A DNA stretch of 64,000 nucleotides. Origin: Piper betle (taxonomy: Eukaryota > Streptophyta > Magnoliopsida > Piperales > Piperaceae). The DNA lies in contig JAURVB010006142.1 in assembly GCA_033002965.1 (NCBI GenBank), positions 31,001 to 95,000 on the forward strand, in the 5' to 3' direction. Positions 1 through 16,720 of the stretch are shown here, piece after piece. Each line of letters opens with the position of its first letter. The stretch's first letter is position 1. The notes below the pieces were generated by a model. It made no database searches. It was given only the letters and a program-made list of their open reading frames with translations, and was not told the origin of the DNA. Made by a program: the position numbers and the translations under genes.

Positions 1-1340
1 GCCATCCACTCAAACCTAGCATTCTCTATTTGATTCCAGAGATCTTCCACGATTTCACTATGTTCACGCAGCCGCCACTTTGGCTTGCCTCCGGCAAGTC
101 TCTGCCTTGCCGCCGGCCACTGGACCGGCACACCTATGACCACCTTGCAACCGGCTTTCCATTCATACCACTCACAAGCACCACCGCCGCTGTAGTCACC
201 GCCGGTAAGGGGGTTTTAGAGCCGGTCTCTGCCGCCGCTGCCACCATTTGGGCCATTTTTCAGCGCCAGCAAGCCACTTCCGATTGATCCGACCACCCAC
301 ACAACATCATCTTGCTGTGATTTACATTTTGAGACCACCCACGACCACCTCTGTGGCTGTGATTGCTGCTGGTGACGCCGCTGCCCCCAACACGATGCCG
401 CATCTTTCGGGCAATTTTCGGACCAGCCACTGGCCGAACTCTGCCGGTTGACACCACCAGCAGCTCCGCCTTAAACCCCTCTGTCGATCCCGACCGGCCA
501 ATGGCTGTGTGAGCATTTACCGGCGATGGGCAATGGCTGCCCTGTCCAGCCTGTTTGCTCGTCTTCACGTTCGTGCCGCGTCCACCTGGTCGTGCTCCCG
601 TTCGCTTGGTCATGCCGGAGTTTGCCAGTCCATGTCCATGTCTGTGTCCATCAGCCTACCCTACCCAACGTAGTGTTTAACTAAGTGTGCCAAACACTAG
701 GGGAGACTAGGGCCTTGGTTCATGCATACCATAGCATACATACATACTCATAAGAAAAGGGCCAGACATAGCAACTCGATTTGGGTCAAGACTATAATAC
801 CCCCATTCGGTTCAGGCCCGAATTGAATCAAAGTATTAAAACTTGGGGCCATTACTCTTGCTCATTCAAAATGAAATGCCGACCACATGACTAGACATAA
901 CCACTCGAGGTGTCAAAAGATGGAAGACTCAAGGAAATCTAAATGAACATCCAAACGCACATGAACACTCAAATATATGTACAGACTCTTAATGTTGGGC
1001 TTATACAAATAGAGCATCCTAAATCAATCTAAGTTATAAAAGAGACTTTTAATCTTGTGAAAAATTTGGCAAAGTCTCCCATTTAGCTAGAACACAGGAA
1101 AAATTGACGACCTATATAAATTTCATATTTAACAGGAAAAAAATGCAGCTCATTCCACAATTTTCATTTCATCACCAAAACGCATCACAATTGTGTTTCA
1201 CACATTCATAGCCCATTCATGTCACAATTCACACAACCACAACATATTTTAATATTCTTCAGGCTATTGGTTTGCCTAGTCTTCACATGGGCTCATCTCA
1301 TGAAAAATAAAACAACGCAAATGCTCCTCCAACCCATAGT
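1..1340. repeat. Unassigned retrotransposon-derived sequence
   Basis: No gene is supported here. Positions 60-640 are GC-rich with many CCGCC/CCGG words and open frames on both strands, the same look as the U3 islands of the long LTRs elsewhere in this window (compare 38231-38560 and 44590-45500). Positions 660-1340 are AT-rich and carry no recognisable coding motif. The stretch probably belongs to the reverse-oriented LTR-like repeat that is recognisable from about 1345, but I could not align it base by base, so its assignment is inference. Confidence 0.4.
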
Positions 1341-1344
1341 TCTT

Positions 1345-2494
1345 CTTCACTCCGGGTGGGTACCTACACAAGTAATATGGTTTAACGTACCTGAGTTATT
1401 TTAACCTTTAGTTCCAGGACTTCAGGGCCCAGAGAAATCTTGTACAAAATGGTTAAAGTTGTGTAGCCTAGAGTACACCGCCTGCAAATAGTTCAAATAC
1501 AAGTTAATGATAATAACTTTATACATTTACACATCAGACAACTCTATAGCTCTATTAAAAATGCTCGAAGTCTCTTATACATGAATATTCATAATGGCTC
1601 ACTAGCCCCACATTCTATTGACATCACATGGCCCATTGGCCTCCACAATATGAGCAACCACACAAAAGCATTGGCAGACAAGTCAACCATATCCATGAAT
1701 CATTCTTGATCCTTGCATCCCTCCAACCTAACATGCAGCAACATATTATATATAAAGCATATGTCAGTAATCAATAAACTACAGGTCTAGAAATAACTTT
1801 GGAAAACATTTCCAAATTGGCAAATGGATGAATCATCATCCATGGAAAGCTTCAACATGAGATCAAAAAATCTCCACAAGTCCACATCTTCATACTATAA
1901 TATGGCCAATAGAACCTAATTATAATCACTAAAATTGGAATACTCAATAGTAATGTATCAGTACTACGCATGAGCCAGAAAGTGGTCAACGATAACATGC
2001 TCATGGCCAACAGGGCCTATCTGATCATAACTGAAATATTTTGTAGTCCAAATACACACAACAGAGAGCATGTACATGTTGAATAAAAATTGCTAGCAAG
2101 TACTATAGTTGAATAGCATAATTGTAATGAACATTAACTGCCAAATCGAGCATCATAGGTGGGTACCGACCATGCCCCTCGGTGGGCGTCATGCTCCCAT
2201 CTATCATGCCTGTATAGAATATCCAAAAATCATACCATAAGTATAAGTCCTAGGGAGGGTTTGATAAATAGCGCTAAAGTAATTTTAGACCTAAAACTCA
2301 TCTTCTTAAAATGCATCAAGGGACCTCAACCTTGAAGTTGAATTAATTCCACAAATCGATAAGATGGAACGCAAGTTGTAGATCTAATAAAATGCCACTA
2401 ACTACATCCTATAAAATAAAAACAAAACAAAGTAGCGAGAAGCAGCAGATCAAGTAGAGAGAACTCCTAATGGATCTGTGAGGCATGCTCCATG
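1345..2494 (-). repeat. Family-2 LTR-like repeat, left part (interrupted)
   Basis: This stretch matches 18345-19545 along its length. Shared landmarks are a GGTTTAACGTACCTGAGTTATTTTAA-like block at 1379, a CACCGCCTGCAAATAG-like block at 1478, a GGGTACCGAC block at 2161 and an ATAAATAGCGCTAA block at 2265. The match stops at 2494, where solo LTR copy A starts, and resumes at 7908. Reading the minus strand, the order of landmarks resembles the family-1 LTRs at great distance, so I infer it is an LTR of a related Gypsy-type element in reverse orientation. Confidence 0.6.
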
Positions 2495-4864
2495 TGTAAA
2501 GCACCCGTGAGTCAAGTCAGAGTTTTATATTAGCAAACCAGTCAATCGTCGGTTCAAGTCGAGTCAGTTTCATAACACGTGTTATGAGCCAAGGATAGTC
2601 ATGAGTTATGAGTAATGAGAGTCAAGTGTAACCGAGTATATGATAATAATGACATCAGAGTATATGATAGTATGCCCGTTTTTTTATGTATTTTATCATA
2701 GAATTATTTTTAGGCCTAATAACATATTAGGACATGTTAGATAATAATTTGGGTAGGCTATTAGTTATAGAATATATCATTTTGATGTTATTGAGTGTAT
2801 TATATTTTATGCTATTTTTTCCATTATTTTTTGGATTTATTAGGGGTTAGTTATTATTTTTGACTCGAGTCAGAGTTGAGTCAATTTTTATTTACAAAAT
2901 TGCCACTAAAACTTTCGCTCTGATGTTTCCTCCTCTCACCCAATCGCCACACCGATCACCGCCGCCAATGGTACCTTCGGCTGCCACACCGCCTCTGATC
3001 GACGTCGTCGACCTTAGCTAGACCTTTGTTGAGCTGTCCACGAGTCATCCCTCACCTTCCCGGCCGTTGGCCGGGCTCCATGACACAACAAAGCTGAACG
3101 CTCATGCGATTCTCCCTATATCGACTCCAACGCCAGCCATGTCTCTAAGCCATCGTCGTGCTGTTGTCGCCATCCTCTCTATCTAGGCGACCTTTTCCCT
3201 CGTCATGTGCCACGACAAACACCTGCCCAAGGCCGATCAGGCGTCACTACTGATCGTTGACCCCGTCCTCATCATGGTTGTGTTGAGCTCACTAAGCTAG
3301 TGCTGACCCACAACCCCAACCACACCATCTCACCAGCCAAAAATCGTTGAAAAACGTTGAAAATGCCAAATTTTCCCGGTGCCAAATTCGATTTCTGAGA
3401 CACGCGACCAAACCATAATCATCGCCGATCACAGACGATGTGAGGTATAATTACCTTCGACCTACTTATTTAAAATTGATAATTATTAGGATAACATGTT
3501 CGGACTTGATTGATTAACATGATCGAGTGCTTTGATTGTGAATGAAATGAATGTGCATGAATGCTAATGACCTAACTAGGTAAATTAAGTTTGAGTTGTG
3601 AATTAATTGTATTGTAATTTAGAAAAATTATGATGTGAATTGATGTGAATCGAATTAATATTGCTAAATTCACTAGTTAGGGAATTTTCTATCTAATTGT
3701 CTGACTTGATGACTTGGATTGTGAATTCTTTGATATGAGTATATTATTGAGGATGTGTGAATGCATTATTTATATAGTGGGCATTAGCTTTTAGATTTGA
3801 TGTGCGAATACGGAGTATGAGCTTGCCACCTAGGCACGTGGACATGATTGGAGTTTCTACTAGGTTCGTTAAGTATTTGCTTCTAGTTTGATCTTTTCTT
3901 CTATTGTGATTTGATTTGATAGGTAAGCGTATATGTTGAGTGTTGGATTTATCATATCTCACTCCACATGAGCCATTTAGTCGATCATCACCAAGTAAGC
4001 ACATGGACACGATTGGGTTATTAATGTGCTCAGGGCCAAGAGTTATATGGAGGATGTAGAGAGGCTTTAGTATAATGGATTTCCCAAGTGTGAAATAGTA
4101 TCAAAATGCCAAGGCAAACCACAAGTTAGAATGAGACACTGCTCAAGCTGAGGCTTATGGCTCCTGATTAGTGCCCTTATGAGTGATTCTAATATAGAAG
4201 AATATTAACAATTTATTTAACATAAGAGTCATCTCTCATGTGCCAATTTGATTATTCAGTTATTTCTGGTCCAGTAACACTCATTACTAACTTTTCTGTA
4301 TTAACTATGTGGGTGAGAACTTGAATGACTGAGCACTGTCATGATCATGAAGGAGGATCAATGCAACATGCACACATGTACCTTTTGAGAGTGAGTGAGA
4401 ATGTATTGTGATGAATTGTTGTGCATGGTTGTGGATAAAATGTTATAATATTTATTGCAGGAAATGTTGCATGAAATAATAAAAAGGATATATGTGTGAT
4501 GGTGATTATGCATATAATTGAATATGATGAGCTAATGGGGTCAAGGCCTGATTCAAAAACATAAAAATGATTCTGATGTGAATGTTTTGTTTAAAATACC
4601 ATGTTTTAGCAATGTTTTATGTTTTTATCGCTACATATATATATGCTATTTGTAAAAACCGTGACCCAAGTTAGGGTTTAATATTCATAATCAGTCGGTT
4701 CAACTGTTATTTTCAGTCGAGTTAATTTCAGAACACGCGTACTAAACCGAGGCTAGTCGTGTGTTATGAACCATGAGGGTTATGTGTACTCAAGTATATA
4801 ATAATAACATCATGAATACCACAGAAAAGAATGACTTATCAGAATATATGAAAGTATGCCAATT

Positions 4865-4906
<42 letters not shown>

Positions 4907-7900
4907 GATCGTAAAATTAGTTTTTAGTTGTTTACCGTGTTAGGACACATATTTATTATTTTTGGGTGGGTTAATAGATTTAGAGCATGCTACGAGTTAG
5001 AACTTAATTGTTCTATTTTATGGTATTTTACATTATTTTATTTTATATTTTTTGGGATGTATTTTATAATATTGACTTTAGTCAAGAGCGAGTAAGCTTT
5101 TATTACGAAAATGCCCCAACCACGATATCTTTCCTCCCAACCCTCTCTTCTTTCTCCCCGACGATCGACCCCCACACCCTTCCCTTGTCCAGCCCACCGC
5201 TGATGACCATAGCCAGCTGTTGCCTTCGTCCTGACCCCCTCACTGTCTCGCCACCGCCCTCCATGCCCAACTCCCTTCTCCTTTTTATCCCTTCCTCTCC
5301 CCCACAACCCTCACCTGAGCCGGTTGTAACCTTGTCGCTGCCACCGCTAGTCGCTGCCTCTGGCGATGGGCTTCGGCCATCCTCCCCCACTCTTCCCTCA
5401 ATATTCCTGACACCATCCCAGCCTCATCCTTCACATGCACAGTGACTTCGGAAACAGAGCTACCACTGCAGGCTGCTCCTGTCGGCCATCGCGCACCACT
5501 ATTGTCTTCCTTATCCCCTCCATGCTCCCTTGATGACCTCAATCACACCAATCCCCTCCCCAATCAAAACCCCCTCTTTTGGTACCCTTTTCCCTTGCCA
5601 ACCACCTTTCCTGCCACCGGCGACTAGCGCCGCCTCCGGTGATTGCCTTGGAGATTCATTTCCGCCATCAACCCCTTGCTACCACCCTTGCCCAGGCCCT
5701 CCTTGCCTAGCCAACCACTCCACCTAGCTGCCCACTTTTCAACGCTTTCTTGCCGTGATTGTGCAGAAGTTTTTGCTAGATAGTAGTCGCCGGCTTTGGT
5801 AACCTGACCACGAGGGCACCAGCTCTACCAATCTAGCCCCTCAGCCACCATCACCTTGCTTCGACAATAGTCTGCAATCACAACTGTCGCCAGAGATTGA
5901 CGATTAGATATAGAATTTTATCCGATTTTATTTGATAATGAATTATTTTATTATCTTATTGTGATGTAATTGGTGTGATTGGAAATAGATATTAGTTTAA
6001 ATTTGAATTCATGTTAATAAATGATAATGGTGAATTAGGGTTAGACAATTAATTCATAAATGATGTATATAGTTTTTATGAATGAATGTCGTAGGTTGAG
6101 ACGTAGACAAAAATTGTTGTGGTTGTCTTGTATGGATTGATGTGAAGTGTAGCATTCATGCATTATACTGGGTATTAGTGTTTAGTCTTGTTAAGTAGGT
6201 ACAAAGTAGGAGATAGCTTTGTAGGCGCTAGAACACACTAAGAGCTTCTGCCAGGTCCGTTTAGGACTCGTCCCTATTTTACACTCCATTATATCGTATG
6301 CTTGTTTTATTACATGCAGGATGGGTTAAGTGGTGTTTTATAGGATCCCACTTAACCTGGGCCATTTAATCAACCAGTTTTCCGGATTAATAACCCTTGA
6401 GGATGAGATCCCTCAAGTATATTTTTGAAAATAAGATCCACCACAAGTTGCCTTCGGGCCTATTATATAAATCTCTTCTCAGGCTTATATATTATAATTT
6501 ATCATATTTCAATGAGACGAGAGATTGGAAAATCGACTTCGCACGTACCATGAGCGGGTGCACATGGCAGTCAAAGCTGGCTCTAGATTAGTGAGCCGGG
6601 TGTTCCATTCCTGAGGGATCCTGACAATTCTATGTTTGAGTTCTTCACACCCAGAGAACGTGGAGGTTTATGGGTACTGTTATGTATAGCACACGTCTAG
6701 ACTTGTGGTTCAAAGGGTACTAAAGGCAATGGCCTAAGAGTACTCAGCCTTCGTGCTCAAGGCCAGGAGAATTATGGAAGAAATGAGAGGATTTAAGATA
6801 TACTGGTAGTCCCAAGGGACAAAGAAAATGAAATGAGAAAATATCGAAAGAGGCATCAGTAAGCCAGTTAATTCGTGATGCTACAAGGTCTACAACCTAG
6901 CGGCTCCTCAGTAGGTGCCCTTCAGAGAGTTATGGTGTAGTATATGAATGTTTTTGTTCATATAAGAGTTACCTCTCATAGCCAGTTTATTATAGTTATA
7001 TTTTTGGACCAGTAACACTCATTAGGGACGCGCTTTTAAGAATATATGTAGGTGATGAGCATGAGTTGTATGTGCCAGCCTTGACGGAGGAGCAACAATG
7101 TCTCTTGCACACACATGTTAGATGATTGTATGTTTAATATTTTGTTAATGATATTATATTGAGAATGACATGATTAAATACAAGACATGATGATATGATG
7201 TGAAATGTGAATAGAATGTACAGGTGGGTCGAGACCCAAGATTTTGAATAATGTATACAGTAGATTAGAATTCTGTGTGAATGTAAATATCTTTTATATA
7301 TATATATATATATTTGTGTGTGTGTGTGTTTGTATAGGTAGTTTTGACAGGGTGACCCCCTAATTGCACTTTTAGAGGAATTTCTGCCCGTTTTATTTTT
7401 TTGGTTAATTTTTATGGTAATTGTTGTTGGTGTGTAAATTGGTTGCATGTCAACTATGTAGTGGCATGTTAGGATTCCATGCATTCATCCATGTATAGTG
7501 ATCAGTATCTTCCAACTTGAGATGTCGAGAGTAGATACACTCGGGACCCGTGACGGTCCAGTTCAGTTCGCGAGCGAGCCGGATTCGGGGTGTCACACTA
7601 TTTGTTGTTAATAGAGTGGTCTCTATTGCACTTTTAGGATAGATTCTGTCCATTTTGTCTTAAAAATTATTGCTTTTTGAACTTTTAATGTTGTTTTGTA
7701 TTGAATATGGATTGCATATCATATTATTCGTCCATAACAACATTAGAGTCCTAGCATCTCATCCATAAATTAAATATTTGCATCACCATCTTGAGACGTC
7801 GATGGTAGATCCGGGTTGGGTTGACTGAACTAAATAAATTAGCAAATAGTTTCGTCAGTTGTACATTTCCGGTTAGGTTCACGAGTGAGCCAGATTTGGG

Positions 7901-7907
7901 TGTTGCA
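2495..7907 (+). mobile_element. Solo LTR copy A (family 1), split by copy B
   Basis: The left part is 2495-4650 and the right part 7603-7907; 4651-7597 is another LTR (copy B), with its target duplication at 4646-4650 and 7598-7602. Copy A begins TGTAAAGCACCC and ends GGGTGTTGCA, close to the TG...CA ends of copies C and D. The flanks are CCATG (2490-2494) and CCACG (7908-7912), a 4/5 match expected of an aged 5-bp duplication. The paralogous repeat at 19535-19560 reads through this point without an insertion (TTCATGTCCTAGCTC), which is a related empty site. No gag-pol sequence lies between the ends, so it is a solo LTR, probably of a Tekay/Del-like Ty3/Gypsy element, to judge by its length and TGTAACACCCC-type ends. 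Confidence 0.85.
4651..7597 (+). mobile_element. Solo LTR copy B (family 1), 2947 bp, nested in copy A
   Basis: The element begins TGTAAAAACCGTGACCC at 4651 and ends GGATTCGGGGTGTCACA at 7597. It is flanked by a perfect 5-bp target duplication, CTATT, at 4646-4650 and 7598-7602. It has the family landmarks in order: a pyrimidine- and proline-coding-like GC-rich island (5100-5890), the CTTCTGCCAGGTCCGTTTAGG block (6245), the GATCCCACTTAAC block (6344), a TATTATATAAATC TATA-like site (6461), the GGAGCAACAATG block (7088) and the CTAATTGCACTTTTAG block (7360). Open frames in the island are low-complexity and overlap on both strands, so no CDS is called. It is younger than copy A because it interrupts it. 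It contains an AT microsatellite at 4868-4902. Confidence 0.92.
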
Positions 7908-9650
7908 CCACGTCCTAGCTCAACGTGCTCAACTCCACACAGCCTAGCAAATACAAACCCACTACTCAAACCATGTACGATGCGTGCATGCAATAACATG
8001 CAGATAATCCTAGATTCAGGAAAATGAAATGACATGCAGAAAAGCAAGAAATTAAACACACATCACATCACACATCATTCTCATGTTGAGCGTATTATCA
8101 TAGCGAAATAATATTATGTAAAAATAAATATAGATATCATAGCAGAGATCTTGGTGCATTATGAAATAATTTTCAAGATTCAATCCGTGTAACGAGAGAT
8201 GTCAAAATGCCGATAATATTTAGGACAATCTAAATGAGATATTTGACACACCAATCGTGAATAAAATCTCGATAAAATTATGAAAAGTAACTTAAGATTT
8301 TGGGTTAATATTTGAAACTTAATTCTGAAGATAATTTCGTCTCATCAACTTTAAATCAAAAGAACGTGAAAGATCTCGAATCAAACCCATACCCATGCCC
8401 GTCAATCACCAATAATCATTATTAAAATAATCTTATATCATTTAGTTAATTAAGATAATTAAGTTAATTATCTTTTGAGTCAAGATTTTCACACCATGAT
8501 CATTTGTTAACCAAATACGAGTTAAGATATTATTATTTGAACTATTTAATTAATAATCAATTTGACATGCGAAATGAGGTCACTCGAACGTAGCCCAAAA
8601 ATTCTAAAATTTTAATATTTTGTTGTTTCAACATTATTAGGTCGATTAGTCGGTAAATTTTATAAATTTGGGTTGAAACAAAAATTCTATTACATTTTAC
8701 AACAAAAAAATACAATTTTAATAAAAAAATCAAAATTTTGACATAAAAACAACAAGAAATCTACCAAATCTATTGAAAATAATGATGATAATCTACCCAT
8801 CTATATACCTAAACATAGATATCTACATGCAAACAACCATAAATCGTGCCAAAAATGAAAAGAAACGGGGAGGAAAGGAAGTGTACCTCCTAGGGAAGGA
8901 AAAACGGGGAAGAGGAGGAGAGGGGAGGAGGAGGACAAGGTCGGGGAGGTGAGGAAGGAGACGAAGGAGGCCACAAAGAGGAGGAGAGGGCAGATAGGGG
9001 CTAGGGCGGTAGCTAAGGAGAAGGAGGGGAGATGGGGGGAAAAGGGGTGGCGACAAGGGTTTTCATTAGGCTGCCTCCACAACCAATGCCGCAACGCTCC
9101 CCTATTGAGCGTAGCAGGGCTGTGCGCACACACATGCCCCACTATGTGACACAACACCACAACTTTGGCAGCTCAACAAAGTTGTGGCGCTAAGTACCAT
9201 ATCCTGGATGGAAAGAGGAAAATAGGGAGGGGAAAATGGGGACAATGTGAGGGAGGCTAAGAGTAGCTTCTAGGGCTTATCTAGGACTAAGAGGTATGTC
9301 CGAAATGTCACGCCTAAGCAACTAAAACTTTTAGCTAAAGTGAGACTAAAAATGAAACACACACAAAACATGTGCGAACGCAGCCCTAAGCTACACAACA
9401 CAACCAAACCACGCAAACCACCGGCTTAGCGGTTGGGCTGACTAAAAAACTCAACACCCGACACACCCAATGCCCAAACTCACAACAATACATAAGGATC
9501 TTCTTAGCATTAGGCCGATCGTACCAGATCGTCTGCATGTTACTTGGATCAAGCTGACAACAAACTACACATAAACACTAGGCCAACGGGCCAAGTTTTA
9601 CAAAGACCGAATCAACATTAAAATCATTGGCCAAACAACCTGGATTTTAC
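7908..9650 (-). repeat. Family-2 LTR-like repeat, right part
   Basis: This continues the repeat broken by copies A and B. It matches 19550-20700: CGTCCTAGCTCAACGTGCTC at 7911 corresponds to the block at 19552, and the CATGTTGAGCGTATTATCAT block (8083), the AAGATAATTAAGTTAATTAT block and the CACACAAAACATGTGCGAAC region (9361) recur in the same order. A GA-rich island at 8850-9060 yields spurious open frames on both strands. The right edge is only approximate, because recognisable similarity fades near 9600-9660. No gene is present. Confidence 0.6.
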
Positions 9651-10930
9651 AATTATTCTTTATTTTTTATTTATGAAAGTAAATTAAATTATAATTTTAC
9701 CCTTTTATATTAGAAGTAGAAGTATAAAAATTAAGCCTTCCAAAAGCAGTCCCTCTTTAACAATCCTTAAATAAGTAGATTTCTTAATTTAACAAATTGA
9801 TAAATATCGGCTAATTAATAACTAATAATATATTAAGATTTTTAAAAAGAGATATATCATATAAGACGATAATAAAAATGTCTACTGTAATAAGAATTAA
9901 ATAATACAAGTAAATATGTAAAAAAATTAACTAAATTGTACTATCGTCTAAGTCAATTTAAATTCATACGAAAATCTAAAACACTTGAGTATAATAAATA
10001 ATTAAAAAGCATATAGTACTGCACATCGCACTGGCAAGCTACTGTAATAAAACAACGTTTGTTATCCACTTCAGTTGTTTTAGTCAAAATATCGATTTTT
10101 AAATTTAGTCATTTAAGAAAGTCACGGAAGACATCAACTATTTTAGGAAAAAAATTAATCTCTTTCATTCATGCAATCTAGCACCTCATGTTTAAAATTA
10201 TGGATATAAGAGAAACTACTTAAGTGGATAATAATTTTATCCTAAATAAGAACTATATATAATTAATTAATTAATTAATTAATTAATCAGTAAAATGTTT
10301 ATGATACTAATTAATTAAGGTCAACATGCTATTGTTATATGAATCGGTTTAAACCGTTTCGATTTAGCCGATTCAATTAAACTTGGTAAGAATCTAATTA
10401 AAAAAAACATATATAGATGGAATCATTAGAATCAATCTTTGAATATCTCTCTATTGAAACCGATTTGACAAATTCATAAATAATTCATGATTCATCATTT
10501 TTCATAGATTTTATATATTTTAATATTTAATAATTATACAAAATATAAAAATATAATCTACGTAAAATATAAAAGAATTCAACTTAAAATTTTCTTATTA
10601 CTTACTCCCCCTATTTATAATATTTAGTATTGTAAAGTTTATAAAATTTGTTCAACAATATTTTATTTTAGAGTCAAATATAATTTGACAAAAATATTTG
10701 TTCCAATATTAATTTTTTGATTTGATTATCTTCAATAAATTAATTTTCATACAAATATTTATAAAATTTTATTAAATTTGTCTATTCAAATAAGTCACGT
10801 GTCATGAACAAGTTAGAACACTTCCGTTCATAATTTTTAAAAAACTCGGAATTAGACAATGCAATAAATAATACGCCTTTATTTTTGTTCGGAACGTTGG
10901 AATTTCAATGACCAAACTACCCATATCAAC
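9651..10930. other. AT-rich intergenic stretch upstream of VPS4
   Basis: No ORF or RNA gene is supported. The sequence is strongly AT-rich and contains an (AATT)n-type microsatellite at about 10259-10287. It is probably intergenic DNA that includes distal promoter sequence of the VPS4 gene. Confidence 0.5.
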
Positions 10931-10935
10931 AAAGA

Positions 10936-10964
10936 GATACGGACACGGACAAAACGTCCGTATC
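10936..10964. repeat. Perfect 9-bp inverted repeat upstream of VPS4
   Basis: GATACGGAC (10936-10944) and GTCCGTATC (10956-10964) are exact reverse complements separated by 11 bases, which themselves repeat ACGGAC. It lies about 100 bp upstream of the proposed first exon donor of VPS4, so it could be a protein-binding palindrome or a 5'-UTR hairpin. The function is unknown. Confidence 0.6.
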
Positions 10965-10999
10965 TGTCCATCCGTTTCCATTCTTGCAACCCTTTTTAC

Positions 11000-12098
11000 C
11001 TTCTTGACTTGGCCATTCTCCCGACCCTGCTATTCTCTTCGCCGATTGATCGAGTTTGGAAGGAGGTCAGTTTCCTAATCCATGTTTTTGTTTTCAAGAT
11101 TCGTATTTTTTGGGTAAACTTTTTATGGTTAAAGTCGGTCGGGGGATGATTCGATTGAAGCTTTGGTGGGGTTTTTTTTCTGATGGATTTGTTGTCTGGG
11201 ATCTGTTGTTGTTCTTATTGTGCTGTTGTTGCTTGGTTGGTGGGTAAGCTGATGTTTGATAAAGGTTTAGTCTTTGACAGATTTGATTGAATAACTATGA
11301 GGTGTTTCATTTTTCTTGTGGGTAGGTGGCGGTTCATTGTTCACTAGTGAATGAAGGCGTCGTCTTTGGATTCTTTTATTTATTTATTTTGTGTAATTTT
11401 CTGTTTTGAATCTATTATGTTCGGGTGGACGACTTCGGTTGGTTGATTACAGAAATTTTGATTATTTAGTTAGTGCTTTTGATGTGTGGATAGTTTGATG
11501 TTAGATATAGGTTTAATCGTTCATATAGTGGAGCTTTTTGTGCATGAGATTTTATTGAATGAATCATTATTAGTTAAGTTATTCTGTTGCTCTTACAGTG
11601 ATTAAGGGTAAATATTTTGGCTTGTGGGAAGTTTTTGTCTACATAGTTGTTGTTTATTATAATGTTATGTTCTTCCAGTGGGCTATTTGGTTTGGTTGAT
11701 TACAAATTTTTCTGTTATTCTGGTATTGCTTTAGATTGGTGGATGACTCGATGTTGAGTAAAGCTTCTATTTTTAACATAGGGGCATGTTTGAGCATAAG
11801 ATTTGATTGCATAATCAGTTTTGTGTTTTTATAGTTTTTTTTATAAGTGGATTGTTCACGGGTGAGTAATGATCAAGTCTTTGACTTCTGCTTTTTCTGA
11901 AATTTATGGTTTTAAATCTATTGTGTATTTCCTGTGGATTTTGGTTGTTGATTGCATAGGTTTTACGTAGTCCGTTATTGCTTTTGATAGGTGTGGTCTT
12001 CAGCTTCTGTGAAGTCTTTTTGTAAGTTTGCTGTTTCGAAGAAGACAAGATAAGCGTAGACACACTTTCTGCATGAAATTTGTCAGTAAGTTGATAAG
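11000..12098 (+). other. Probable VPS4 5' UTR exon and 5' UTR intron
   Basis: A pyrimidine-rich leader near 11000-11060 is followed by a good donor, GAG|GTCAGT, after 11065. A plausible acceptor, TGGTCTTCAG, ends at 12003, leaving a 95-base second leader piece before the ATG at 12099. The interval 11066-12003 is T-rich, as plant introns are, and has no continuous conserved frame. Splice positions are inferred from consensus only; a cDNA would settle them. Confidence 0.5.
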
Positions 12099-15616
<3,518 letters not shown>

Positions 15617-16720
15617 CAATGTTTTTATGGCTAATGCAGGGGTTTGTATTGTATTTATGTAGTTGATTTGTGCCTATATTGAAAACAAGCACCTCTGGGT
15701 AGTTTCCTCAAATCCTCAAATCCAACATACGACACCTCATCCTTTAAAGATTGCTTCTTGCATCAAAAGAAGCTTGGGCATGTCTTAAATTGCTTGTAAT
15801 GATACTATGTTCCTATTTTTTGTATCCATGAACAAGAGTGTTATATTAAGAACCAATTGTCTAGTTTATAATATGCTGATAAAAAATGACAAGCAATTTT
15901 ACTATTTGATTTTGGCAGTCTGCTGATCTTTATTAAGTTTTGTTACCGTTGGGAGGGTTATAACCATAGAATCCCTTACCTTGGCTAAGTAGGAAATCAT
16001 TTCGGATGTAAGTAGACTTGTTTCAAATTTATGGGTGCACTATTAGCCTGGTAAATACTTTGACTTTTAAATTACCACTATTGCAGATGCTTCCATCTCC
16101 TCTACGAATTGTTGTTAAGTATGTACTGGGTTATAGCTGAGGCTTGTTTTCTGGCTGTGAAATTTTGTTTCATAAGGGAATGGATTGCGGTATTAGAATG
16201 TCAATGGGGGCGTTTTAAAATCCCACATCGTAATGCCCTTACGTAAAAAAGTACAGGTATATTCGACTATCTTTGTGCGGCGCCGCGTGATACTGATGTA
16301 AGAGATTTTGCAGGAAGGGTCTCCGTACGTATCTGATCCTCAACCGAAGAAATTGAAAGCCCCTTCGCTAATCCCTACATCTTATTTTTATTTTTAAAAA
16401 TACAAATATATTAACCGCTAATGTTTAACATACACGTTTAAGAACATGGATGTGCATGTATCTCTGTCTCAAAAAACCGTACCGTTTTATCATTTTCTTA
16501 CAAGTATATTAGTGGTGTTTGGATATTTAATACATAAATTAAGAAACACGATCAATAAATGAGGAAGGTTATCAAGAGGTTATCGAGTTATTAGTGCAGG
16601 AAAATATAAAATGGCCATGTATTTTTGTCTTCAGAAAGAGACCATGTTAGTATTTTATATTAGAAAAATGAAATAATTATTGATTATATAAAATAAATTC
16701 AGGTACGCTACCCATCAAAA
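15617..16720 (+). other. VPS4 3' UTR and intergenic DNA
   Basis: The first 200-300 bases after the stop are the likely 3' UTR; I see no single decisive poly(A) signal. The rest is AT-rich with no open frame of interest. A short GC-rich patch (GTGCGGCGCCGCGTG, 16275-16289) is unexplained. Confidence 0.45.

Noticed and set aside
4868..4902. AT microsatellites (also 7290-7320, 22690-22718, 52601-52627, 55710-55732)
   Set aside because: Ordinary simple repeats; listed only within host features.
5008..5445. 145-residue frame in solo LTR B
   Set aside because: Within the LTR island, Pro/Ser low-complexity, with long antisense frames; no homology visible to other copies.
10606..10900. Possible Stowaway MITE (TTACTCCCCCTATTTATAATA)
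   Set aside because: The start resembles a Stowaway end but no matching inverted end or TA duplication could be found to the right.
11056..11247. 63-residue open frame near the VPS4 leader
   Set aside because: Lies mostly in the proposed 5' UTR intron and has no conserved sequence.
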